A DNA stretch of 9,063 nt, taken from JBBQZL01 sp038207745 (GTDB taxonomy: Bacteria > Actinomycetota > Thermoleophilia > Solirubrobacterales > 70-9). The translations under genes and the position numbers were made by a program. Positions 1 through 5,841 of the stretch are shown here, piece by piece. How positions within the stretch are numbered: the first letter of the stretch is position 1; every line of letters begins with the position of its first letter. The stretch is from positions 1-9,063 of the forward strand of contig JBBQZL010000111.1 in assembly GCA_038207745.1 (NCBI GenBank), written 5' to 3'. A model generated the notes under the pieces. It worked only from the letters and a program-made list of their open reading frames with translations. It did not search any database and was not told the origin of the DNA.

Positions 1-258
1 GACGGTGACGTTCATATTCGGCTCGGTCCCGCTGCCCTTGAAATAGGCAAGGGCAAGCACCGAGATGATCGCCACGACAAGCACGATCGGGATGAACGAG
101 AGGGTGTCCCATGCCGACAGCCCGCCCCCACCGACCAGATCTCCCACGTTCTGCCCACCGACCGAGATCGTGTACCAGTCAAAGAACATGAAGATGAAGA
201 GCAGAACCCCGGAAACTGCGGCTATCTTCTCGCCGATTCCAAGCCGGTTGACGTCCAT
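1..258 (-). CDS. Small two-helix membrane protein, 3' end beyond window
   Basis: Reading the minus strand from an ATG at 258 gives 86 open codons that run off the left edge, so the C-terminus is missing. The protein starts MDVNRLGIGEKI. It has a first hydrophobic helix at about residues 12-27 (VSGVLLFIFMFF), a polar glycine-rich loop beginning DWYTISVGGQ (about 28-50), a second helix at about 53-73 (SFIPIVLVVAIISVLALAYF), and then a polar segment. There is no signal-peptide cleavage motif and no enzyme motif. The ATG is supported by a strong GGAGGA eight bases upstream. I recall similar short proteins with this LNRLG..EKI start and an FDWY motif after helix 1 in Solirubrobacterales genomes, annotated as hypothetical. 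The function is unknown. It is separated from folD by 106 bases and has its own possible promoter, so it may be expressed independently. Confidence 0.8.
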   Translation of the reverse strand, partial: MDVNRLGIGEKIAAVSGVLLFIFMFFDWYTISVGGQNVGDLVGGGGLSAWDTLSFIPIVLVVAIISVLALAYFKGSGTEPNMNVTV

Positions 259-266
259 GAGAAAGT

Positions 267-272
267 TCCTCC
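267..272 (-). promoter_or_regulatory. Shine-Dalgarno site of the small membrane protein gene
   Basis: On the minus strand GGAGGA lies eight bases before the ATG at 258. This is one of the best ribosome-binding sites in the window, where several other starts have none, and it fixes the start of the partial gene. Confidence 0.7.
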
Positions 273-291
273 GTAGCTAGTGGTCCTGGCC

Positions 292-297
292 ACACTA
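292..297 (-). promoter_or_regulatory. Possible -10 box for the small membrane protein gene
   Basis: The minus strand reads GGTGTAGTGTGG here, giving TAGTGT, which fits the TAnnnT pattern of actinobacterial -10 boxes. It would place the transcription start near 285, leaving a leader of about 27 bases that contains the GGAGGA site. I see no convincing -35 box at the right distance, so this is a weak call. The rest of the folD-to-membrane-gene gap (259-364) shows only a GC-rich, imperfectly pairing stretch. Confidence 0.25.
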
Positions 298-364
298 CAC
301 CCGGGGAGCGGACGAACACATCCCGTTCTGAGGCGCGCTCGCAGAGCTCCCGCCCCGGCGTCGA

Positions 365-1231
365 TCAGACCGGCCCGGATCGCCTCCGGGCGGCAGCCAG
401 CGTGTTGACCATCAACATCGCGATCGTCATCGGCCCGACGCCCCCGGGCACCGGAGTCAGTGCACCGGCTCGGCCGAGAACCGCATCGAAATCCACGTCT
501 CCCGCCAACCCATCCTCCATCCGGTTCATCCCGACATCGATAACAGTCGCCCCGCGCTTTACGTGATCGGCTCCGATCATTCGCGGCACTCCGACCGCTG
601 CCACCAGCAAGTCCGCGCGACGGCAGGTTGCCGGAAGGTCGCGGGTTCGCGAGTGGCAGACGGTGACCGTCGCGTTGCGGGAGATCAGAAGGCTGGCAAG
701 TGGCCGGCCCACCAGCTTCGAACGGCCGACCACGACTGCCTCGGCGCCCTCGAGCTCGATCCCCTCGTGGTCGAGCATCTCGATCACGCCTGAGGGGGTG
801 CACGCGACAAGCCCCGGCGTTCCGTTGGCCAGCAGTCCCGCGTTCACAGCGGTGAGCCCGTCGACATCCTTGGCAGGGTCGATCGCGGCGACGACCGCGT
901 CGGGGTTGATCTGTGGTGGCGGCGGAAGCTGGACCAGTATCCCGTCGACATCCTGGTCGGCGCCGAGAGCCAGAACAAGCTCGATCAATCCGGCCTCTGA
1001 TGTATCCGCGGGAAGGTCGTAGTGAACGGAGCGCATCCCGGCCTCCTCGCAGGCCCTGTGCTTGTTGGCAACGTAGATGTGGGATGCGGGGTCCTCCCCG
1101 ACGATCACGGTCGCAAGCGACGGGGTACGGCCGTTGTGAGCCGAGTACTCGGCGACCTCGGCTGCAACACGCGCCCTGACCTCAGCTGAGATTGCCCTGC
1201 CGTCGATGATTCGTGCCGTCGCCACCAGCAT
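365..1231 (-). CDS. folD: FolD, methylenetetrahydrofolate dehydrogenase/cyclohydrolase
   Basis: This is the bifunctional cytosolic enzyme that oxidises 5,10-methylene-THF with NADP+ and hydrolyses the product to 10-formyl-THF, supplying one-carbon units for purines and formyl-Met-tRNA. The family signatures are in order: YVANKHRACEEAG near residues 54-66 (catalytic Tyr and Lys), DGILVQLP (98-104), KDVDG (122-126), ACTPSGV (144-150), the Rossmann motif VVGRSKLVGRPLA (168-180), and PVPGGVGPMT (261-270). These positions count from a GTG at 1234. The total of 288-289 residues is normal for FolD. The start is either ATG at 1231 or the adjacent GTG at 1234. I prefer ATG because AGGA of AGGAAGAG then sits seven bases upstream. 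Either start overlaps the pcrA stop codon, so translation is probably coupled to pcrA. All key residues appear intact. Confidence 0.96.
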   Translation of the reverse strand: MLVATARIIDGRAISAEVRARVAAEVAEYSAHNGRTPSLATVIVGEDPASHIYVANKHRACEEAGMRSVHYDLPADTSEAGLIELVLALGADQDVDGILVQLPPPPQINPDAVVAAIDPAKDVDGLTAVNAGLLANGTPGLVACTPSGVIEMLDHEGIELEGAEAVVVGRSKLVGRPLASLLISRNATVTVCHSRTRDLPATCRRADLLVAAVGVPRMIGADHVKRGATVIDVGMNRMEDGLAGDVDFDAVLGRAGALTPVPGGVGPMTIAMLMVNTLAAARRRSGPV

Positions 1232-3492
1232 CACCTCTTCCTGATCGGCGCGAAATCGGCCATCAGTTTTCGCTCGGTGTGGTCCGCGGAGAAGCGCACG
1301 ACGACGACGCCGCCAGGCTCGACCGCAGTGACCACGCCTTCGCCGAATGACGCGTGGACGATGTCATCGCCGGTCTGCAGCTGAAGCGCCGGACCGGGCT
1401 CGATCGGCGCGGGACGGTTGGGGCCCCCGAGCCCACCGGTGGGAGCACCAAAGGAACCAATAGACGACCACGAAGTCGAGCCGACTCCCCGCCCAGCGGC
1501 GCTCGAGTAGAGATTGGTCAAACCGGCGGGGAGTTCATCGATGAATCGGGACTTAAGACCGCGGTCGGGAGCCCCTCCAAAGACAACCCGCTGTCTCGCC
1601 CAGGTCATGTAGAGGCGCTGCCTGGCGCGCGTGATCCCGACGTAGCAGAGGCGTCTCTCCTCTTCCTCCTGGCCCTCCTCGAGGGCGCGCTGATGGGGAA
1701 AGACGCCGTCCTCGCAGCCGATGATGAAGACCGTGTCGTACTCGAGGCCCTTGGCGTTGTGAAGCGTCATCAGGGTCAGCTTCGAGCCGTCCTCCTCGAT
1801 CGTGTCCGTCTGGGTGAAGAGTGAGATCTCCTGGAGGAACTCCTCGAGCGGCGGAACCTCGCTCTCACCCTCGAGGATGCAATTGGCATCGAACTCCGCT
1901 GACATTGCGATCAAGGCCTGGAGATTCTCGATCCTCCCCTCTGCCTCGATCGTACGCTCGGCCTCGAGGGCCTCGAGATAGCCCGACTCGTTGAGCGTCG
2001 CCTCGAGCAGGGCGGCAACCGAGGAATCGGTCTCGATCCTGGATCGCAGCCCCTCCAGGGTGTCGTGAAAGCGGGAGATCGCCTTTATCGCCGCGGCCCC
2101 CATCCCCGGAACCGAAGCGACCTGCCCGGAAACCTCCCAGATCGGCAGTCCCGTCGTGTTGGCATACGAGAGCAGCCGGGACTGGCTGGTGTTACCGATT
2201 CCGCGGCGAGGCGAGTTGACGACGCGGCCGAAGGAGACCGCGTCGGAGGGATTGACCAGCAGCGAGAGATAGGCAACCGCGTCCTTGACCTCGGCCCGGT
2301 CATAGAACTTCGTCCCGCCCACAACCTGGTAGGAGACGTCGTATCGCGAAAGCGTGTCCTCCAGCGCCCGGCTCATCGCGTTGGTCCGGTAGAAGATCGC
2401 GATCTCGTCCCTGGGGACGTGCTCCTCGTCGATCAGGCGCTCAATCTCGCCGGCGACCCAGCGAGCCTCCTCGTGTTCGTCGGTCAGCTCGGCAAGCTGA
2501 ATCTGCTCACCGTCGCCGAGATCCGTCCAGAGCTCCTTCGGGCGACGCTGCCGGTTGCGCTCGATCACCGCGTTGGAGGCGGAGAGGATCGTCTGCGTGG
2601 AGCGATAGTTCTGCTCCAGCTTGACCACGGTCGCCTCGGGGTAGTCGCTCTCGAAGTTGAGGATGTTCTGGATGTCGGCATGACGGAAGCCGTAGATCGA
2701 CTGCGATTCATCACCGACGACCATCAGATTCCTGTGCTCGGCGCAGAGGATCTGGAGCAGTCGGTACTGGGCGTGGTTGGTGTCCTGGTACTCGTCGACC
2801 AGGACGAATCGGAATGTGTGACGCCACCTCTCCCGCGCCTCTTCGGAAAGCTCGAGAACATTGACCGTGCGGACGAGCAGGTCATCGAAATCCATCGCGT
2901 TGGCCTCGAGCATCCGCTTCTCGTAGAGCGTGTAGACCTCGGCGGCGACCTCCTCGAAGATCGAACCCTGGGTGTCGGCGTACTCGATCGAGTCGATCAA
3001 CCGGTTCTTTGCCCCGGAGATCTGATTACGGATTGCGCGGGGCGGATATCTCTTCGAGTCGATCTCGAGCTCTTTCATGCAGCGCTTGACCATCCGGCGC
3101 GAGTCGGACTCGTCGTAGATCGTGAAGCTGCGCGAGTATCCGAGCCGTTCGGCATCGACGCGCAGAAGGCGGGCGCATGCAGAGTGGAAGGTGGTCACCC
3201 ACATTGCTCTTGCGGCACGGCCGATCAGCTCTTCGACCCGCTCTCGCATCTCGGAGGCGGCCTTGTTGGTGAAGGTGATTGCGAGGATCTGACCGGGCCT
3301 CGCGGTCCCGGTCGCGAGCAGGTTTGCGATCCGGTGTGTGAGGACGCGTGTCTTGCCCGATCCGGCGCCCGCCAGGACCAGCAGCGGACCCTCGAGGGTG
3401 AGGACCGCCTCGCGCTGGGGCGGATTCAATCCAGCGAGCAACTCGGCGGTACGAGTCGACTCCTGCCGGGCGGTTTGGGCGATTGACTCCAC
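1231..3492 (-). CDS. pcrA: PcrA/UvrD-type superfamily 1 DNA helicase
   Basis: This is an ATP-driven 3'-5' DNA helicase of nucleotide excision repair, replication restart and RecA-filament removal. At 753 residues it has the usual PcrA length, and all SF1A motifs are visible. They are the Q-motif LNPPQREAV (22-30), Walker A AGAGSGKT (41-48), Ia ITFTNKAASEMR (72-83), II VDEYQDTN (232-239), III GDESQSIYGFRH (260-271), IV QNYRST (294-299), V LHNAKGLEY (577-585) and VI YVGITRARQ (617-625). Motif III has Phe where B. subtilis PcrA has its base-stacking Trp, a substitution also seen in actinobacterial homologues. A linker rich in Gly, Ser and Pro (about 662-703) precedes a C-terminal Tudor-like PcrA domain (about 706-753, GDDIVHASFGEGVV). 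The complete C-terminal domain favours PcrA over RecB-like or Rep helicases. The start is GTG with no clear Shine-Dalgarno site. cysE lies 53 bases upstream, and folD overlaps its end. Confidence 0.96.
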   Translation of the reverse strand: MESIAQTARQESTRTAELLAGLNPPQREAVLTLEGPLLVLAGAGSGKTRVLTHRIANLLATGTARPGQILAITFTNKAASEMRERVEELIGRAARAMWVTTFHSACARLLRVDAERLGYSRSFTIYDESDSRRMVKRCMKELEIDSKRYPPRAIRNQISGAKNRLIDSIEYADTQGSIFEEVAAEVYTLYEKRMLEANAMDFDDLLVRTVNVLELSEEARERWRHTFRFVLVDEYQDTNHAQYRLLQILCAEHRNLMVVGDESQSIYGFRHADIQNILNFESDYPEATVVKLEQNYRSTQTILSASNAVIERNRQRRPKELWTDLGDGEQIQLAELTDEHEEARWVAGEIERLIDEEHVPRDEIAIFYRTNAMSRALEDTLSRYDVSYQVVGGTKFYDRAEVKDAVAYLSLLVNPSDAVSFGRVVNSPRRGIGNTSQSRLLSYANTTGLPIWEVSGQVASVPGMGAAAIKAISRFHDTLEGLRSRIETDSSVAALLEATLNESGYLEALEAERTIEAEGRIENLQALIAMSAEFDANCILEGESEVPPLEEFLQEISLFTQTDTIEEDGSKLTLMTLHNAKGLEYDTVFIIGCEDGVFPHQRALEEGQEEEERRLCYVGITRARQRLYMTWARQRVVFGGAPDRGLKSRFIDELPAGLTNLYSSAAGRGVGSTSWSSIGSFGAPTGGLGGPNRPAPIEPGPALQLQTGDDIVHASFGEGVVTAVEPGGVVVVRFSADHTERKLMADFAPIRKR

Positions 3493-3545
3493 CCGTCTCA
3501 GGTTACCCTTGTGGGCGGCGGGGCAGCCTCTTGTAGATCGACGTT

Positions 3546-4286
3546 TCAGCCGCCCGCTGAGGAGCGCCCCTTTCGAGGTCGCAGCTCGCGCACTCCTGCC
3601 GGCGGACGATCGCTACCATCCTGCTCGGCGACCTGTTTCTCGAGCTCGGATATCCGAGAGGAGAGGTCCTTGATCGCATCTGCAATCGGGTCTGGAAGGT
3701 GGATCCAATCGGCATCGGGGCCCTCAACACGGCGGCCTTCGATTCGTACAGGACGGCCAGGATTGCCGACGACCGTCGTGCGCTCCGGAACGTCCTCGAT
3801 GACGACGGAGTTGGCGCCGATCTTGGCGCCCTGCCCCACTTCGATCGGGCCCAGCAACTTGGCGCCGGAGCCGATCGTGACGTTGTCCCCGATCGTCGGG
3901 TGGCGCTTACCGGGCTGAAATCCCGTACCGCCGAGGGTCACCCCCTGGTACAGCGTCACCCTGTCGCCGATTTCGGCGGTTTCGCCGATCACCACTCCGG
4001 AGCCATGGTCGATGAAGAAGTCCCGGCCGATGATCGCCCTCGGATGGATCTCAACCCCGGTCAATGCGCGGCTGAGATAGGCGATCGTCCTTGGGGCAAG
4101 CGGGACGTCGACCTCCTCCAGCGCATGCGCGACGCGGTGGGCAAGCAGCGCCTGCACGCCCGCCCAACTCGTCAGGATCTCTGACGAGGAGACGCTTCGC
4201 GCAGCGGGATCACGATCGCGGGCGGCGGCAACATCCGCCGAGACCTCACGAGCGACCCTTCGCAGAGTTCCAAGTCCGAACACCAC
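3546..4286 (-). CDS. cysE: Serine O-acetyltransferase, EpsC type
   Basis: This enzyme transfers acetyl from acetyl-CoA to L-serine, giving O-acetylserine, the first committed step of cysteine synthesis in the cytosol. The N-terminal helical part contains AARDRDPAARS (21-31). The left-handed beta-helix of hexapeptide repeats spans about 78-182. It carries the catalytic Asp-His pair in FIDHGSG (D93, H94), GETAEIGDRVTLYQGVTLGGTG, the substrate His in GKRHP (H129), and the usual VVGNPGRPVRI exit. The C-terminal tail is unusual relative to E. coli CysE. It has a short amphipathic or coiled-coil helix (about 200-222, ISELEKQVAEQ) and then a basic, disordered-looking end finishing SSAGG. There is no C-terminal Ile, the residue that inserts into CysK in classical cysteine synthase complexes. 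The start is GTG at 4286 or the next GTG at 4283, neither with a clear ribosome site. cysK ends 33 bases upstream. Confidence 0.94.
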   Translation of the reverse strand: MVFGLGTLRRVAREVSADVAAARDRDPAARSVSSSEILTSWAGVQALLAHRVAHALEEVDVPLAPRTIAYLSRALTGVEIHPRAIIGRDFFIDHGSGVVIGETAEIGDRVTLYQGVTLGGTGFQPGKRHPTIGDNVTIGSGAKLLGPIEVGQGAKIGANSVVIEDVPERTTVVGNPGRPVRIEGRRVEGPDADWIHLPDPIADAIKDLSSRISELEKQVAEQDGSDRPPAGVRELRPRKGRSSAGG

Positions 4287-4319
4287 TCGAAGGCTACAGA
4301 CGTGCCGGGCCCGGGCCGC

Positions 4320-5291
4320 TCAGGGCGCGAAGAAGGGCAGAGACATGTAGCGCTCGCCGGAGTCGCAGACGATGGTCACGACCTTGCGGCCCTCCATCTC
4401 GGGACGTCTTGCGATCTCCAGCGCGGCCCAGATATTCGCTCCCGCCGAGATTCCGGCCAGGATCCCCTCGCGCATCCCGCTGAGGCGGGCTGTTTCGAGC
4501 GCGTCCTCGTCATCGATGGCCAGCACCTCGTCGATCACGGAACGATCGAGGACGTCAGGAATGAAGCCGGCGCCGATTCCCTGGATCTTGTGCGGGCCCG
4601 GCCGGCCGCCGGAGAGCACTGGCGACGAGGCGGGCTCGACCGCGACAATCAGGGTCTCGGGACTGCGTTCCTTCAGAAACCCTCCGACGCCTGTGATTGT
4701 GCCACCGGTGCCGACGCCGGCCACGAACGCGCCGATCTCGCCGTCGCAGTCACGCCAGATCTCCTCTGCGGTCGTCCGGCGATGAATCGCCGGGTTGGCC
4801 GGATTCGAGAATTGCTGCGGGATGAAACCCCGGCGCTGGTCAGCGATCTGGGCGGCGAGATCGATCGCCTCGCTCATCCCGCCCATCGAAGCCGTCTCGC
4901 GCACCTCGGCCCCGTATGCCCGCAGAAGCTTGTTGCGTTCCCGGCTCATCCCCTCGGGAAGGGTGAGGATCAGTTCATACCCACGAGCTGCACAGACCAT
5001 CGCCAGGGCGATCCCGGTGTTGCCGCTTGTCGACTCGACGATCACCGATTCCGGGCCGATCAGGCCCTCGCTCTCGGCGGCATCGATCATCGCGACGCCG
5101 ATCCGGTCCTTGACCGAACCGCCCGGGTTGAGGCTTTCGAGCTTCACGCAGACCCGTCCCGGAAGCCCTTCGCCAAGTCGCTGGAGGGCAATAAGCGGTG
5201 TGGAGCCGACAACGGCCGAAGCCTGCGGTGCGACGCCGGGGCCGGCCCCCTCCCGGGCTGGCCTGCTCTCTCTTGAGTCGGGTATCTCCAT
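4320..5291 (-). CDS. cysK: Cysteine synthase (O-acetylserine sulfhydrylase)
   Basis: This is a PLP-dependent fold-type II enzyme that condenses O-acetylserine with sulfide to give cysteine and acetate. PLP-binding Lys61 lies in NPGGSVKDR, the substrate loop is STSGNTG (87-93), the phosphate-binding loop is GVGTGGTITG (192-201), the CysK-typical segment is KIQGIGAGF (235-243), then GISAGAN (280-286) and C-terminal DSGERYMS (310-317). The length of 323 residues is normal. There is no C-terminal CBS pair, so it is not cystathionine beta-synthase. The motifs fit CysK better than CysM or threonine synthase. The N-terminus carries about 20 extra polar, Gly/Ala-rich residues before VGSTPLI, and I see no alternative start codon closer to the domain. 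The ATG lies five bases after the regulator's stop codon and lacks a clear Shine-Dalgarno site, suggesting translational coupling to that gene. cysE follows directly. Confidence 0.95.
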   Translation of the reverse strand: MEIPDSRESRPAREGAGPGVAPQASAVVGSTPLIALQRLGEGLPGRVCVKLESLNPGGSVKDRIGVAMIDAAESEGLIGPESVIVESTSGNTGIALAMVCAARGYELILTLPEGMSRERNKLLRAYGAEVRETASMGGMSEAIDLAAQIADQRRGFIPQQFSNPANPAIHRRTTAEEIWRDCDGEIGAFVAGVGTGGTITGVGGFLKERSPETLIVAVEPASSPVLSGGRPGPHKIQGIGAGFIPDVLDRSVIDEVLAIDDEDALETARLSGMREGILAGISAGANIWAALEIARRPEMEGRKVVTIVCDSGERYMSLPFFAP

Positions 5292-5296
5292 GCGAT

Positions 5297-5695
5297 CTAG
5301 ATGTAATACATCGACGAGCCGGCCTCCTCGGCCTCCCGGCGGGAGATCTCGCCGATCGTCGCCCGGGCGAAGACGTTGCGAAGCGACATCACGCCTTCGG
5401 CCCAGATCCCGCCGGCCTCGTCCGCCTCCTGGCCGACCTTGCCATCCAGTGCCTGGACCACCTCGAGGACGTTGATCTCATCCGCGGGCCTGGCCAGCGT
5501 GTATCCACCCTTCATCCCGCGGTGGCTGGTCAGGAGCCCAGCGCGCCGCAGGGTCGAGAAGAGCTGTTCCAGGAACTGTTCAGGTATGTCCCTGCGCTCG
5601 GCGAGTTCCTTGATCGGAACCGGCCGGTCACCCGAGCGGGCAAGCTCCGCCATCGCGACCACGGCGTAGCGGGATTTCGATGTCACGGAAATCAC
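5297..5695 (-). CDS. cymR: Rrf2-family regulator, CymR-like, of cysteine synthesis
   Basis: This 132-residue protein has the Rrf2 winged helix: KSRYAVVAMAELA (7-19), the recognition-helix region IKELAERRDIPEQFLEQLFSTLRRAGLL (28-55), and the wing RGMKGGYTLARP (59-70). It contains no cysteine at all, so it cannot hold an Fe-S cluster as IscR, NsrR or RsrR do. That places it with cluster-free members such as CymR, the repressor of cysteine-metabolism genes in Bacillus and Staphylococcus, which acts in complex with CysK. It ends SSMYYI. From memory, B. subtilis CymR ends in a very similar M-F-Y-I. The position immediately before cysK and cysE supports the same role and probable autoregulation of the operon. 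The start is GTG at 5695, with a second in-frame GTG at 5686. Neither has a Shine-Dalgarno site, and the first may be leaderless. The name CymR is by analogy and orthology is unproven. Confidence 0.85.
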   Translation of the reverse strand: MISVTSKSRYAVVAMAELARSGDRPVPIKELAERRDIPEQFLEQLFSTLRRAGLLTSHRGMKGGYTLARPADEINVLEVVQALDGKVGQEADEAGGIWAEGVMSLRNVFARATIGEISRREAEEAGSSMYYI

Positions 5696-5701
5696 TATTC
5701 A

Positions 5702-5728
5702 TTTCTACACCACCGGACCAGATGTCGA
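5702..5728 (-). promoter_or_regulatory. Candidate promoter of the cymR-cysK-cysE operon, near-leaderless
   Basis: Reading the minus strand, TCGACA (5728-5723, five of six matches to TTGACA) is followed after 15 bases by TAGAAA (5707-5702), directly before TGAATAGTG. A start about seven bases downstream of this -10 box would fall at or next to the GTG codon at 5695, giving a leaderless transcript. This agrees with the absence of a ribosome-binding site. The 15-base spacer is short (16 if the box is AGAAAT), so the call is tentative. Confidence 0.35.
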
Positions 5729-5830
5729 TCACCACGGGCCGGGAGACCGTTCCCCATCTGTTGACGGGCTCGGTTAGGATCGGAGCGTCTGGCCATGCCC
5801 CGTCTTTGGTCGCTCTCAACACCCGATCCG

Positions 5831-5835
5831 AGGAG
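5831..5835 (+). promoter_or_regulatory. Shine-Dalgarno site placing the response regulator start at CTG 5842
   Basis: AGGAG lies six bases before an in-frame CTG, which is followed six codons later by the first beta strand of the receiver domain (VRCLVVD). No ATG, GTG or TTG lies at a suitable distance. Four bases of the site (AGGA, 5831-5834) could pair with TCCT (5840-5843) across the start codon in a small hairpin. Confidence 0.5.
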
Positions 5836-5841
5836 ATCTTC

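Larger units (their letters stand above)
5696..5841. promoter_or_regulatory. Divergent control region between cymR-like gene and response regulator
   Basis: About 146 bases lie between the regulator's GTG and the probable CTG start of the plus-strand gene. On the plus strand TAGGAT (5775-5780) fits a -10 box, and TTGACG (5761-5766) resembles a -35 box, but they are only eight bases apart and cannot act as a pair. Minus-strand elements are listed separately. CAGATG (5719-5724) and CATCTG (5755-5760) form an inverted repeat 30 bases apart, the only one I noticed of possible operator type. An in-frame open stretch from ATG 5680 or 5722 into the response regulator exists but encodes no recognisable domain sequence, so I treat it as non-coding. 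Confidence 0.5.

Noticed and set aside
222..803. A 193-codon minus-strand frame overlapping the end of folD and the membrane protein start
   Set aside because: It is out of frame with folD across its conserved NADP motif and has an Arg/Gly-rich, low-complexity product.
2065..3486. A 473-codon plus-strand open frame antisense to pcrA
   Set aside because: It mirrors a complete, motif-rich helicase gene. Its product is rich in Arg, Asp, Gly and Leu with no recognisable domain, as expected from high-GC antisense frames.
4305..4314. Perfect palindrome CCGGGCCCGG between cysK and cysE
   Set aside because: It has no loop, is only ten bases of pure G+C in a GC-rich gap, and is not followed by a T-tract, so it is neither a good terminator nor a credible operator.
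4302..5276. A 324-codon plus-strand open frame almost exactly opposite cysK
   Set aside because: The minus-strand frame has every CysK motif. The antisense frame encodes no domain and begins in the short cysK-cysE gap without a ribosome site.
5761..5780. TTGACG and TAGGAT as a plus-strand promoter pair
   Set aside because: They are separated by eight bases instead of about 17, so they cannot serve as -35 and -10 of the same promoter.
5680..5841. N-terminal extension of the response regulator from ATG 5680
   Set aside because: It would overlap the divergent regulator's start, lacks a ribosome site, and encodes 54 residues resembling no receiver sequence. The CTG at 5842 has a good AGGAG.
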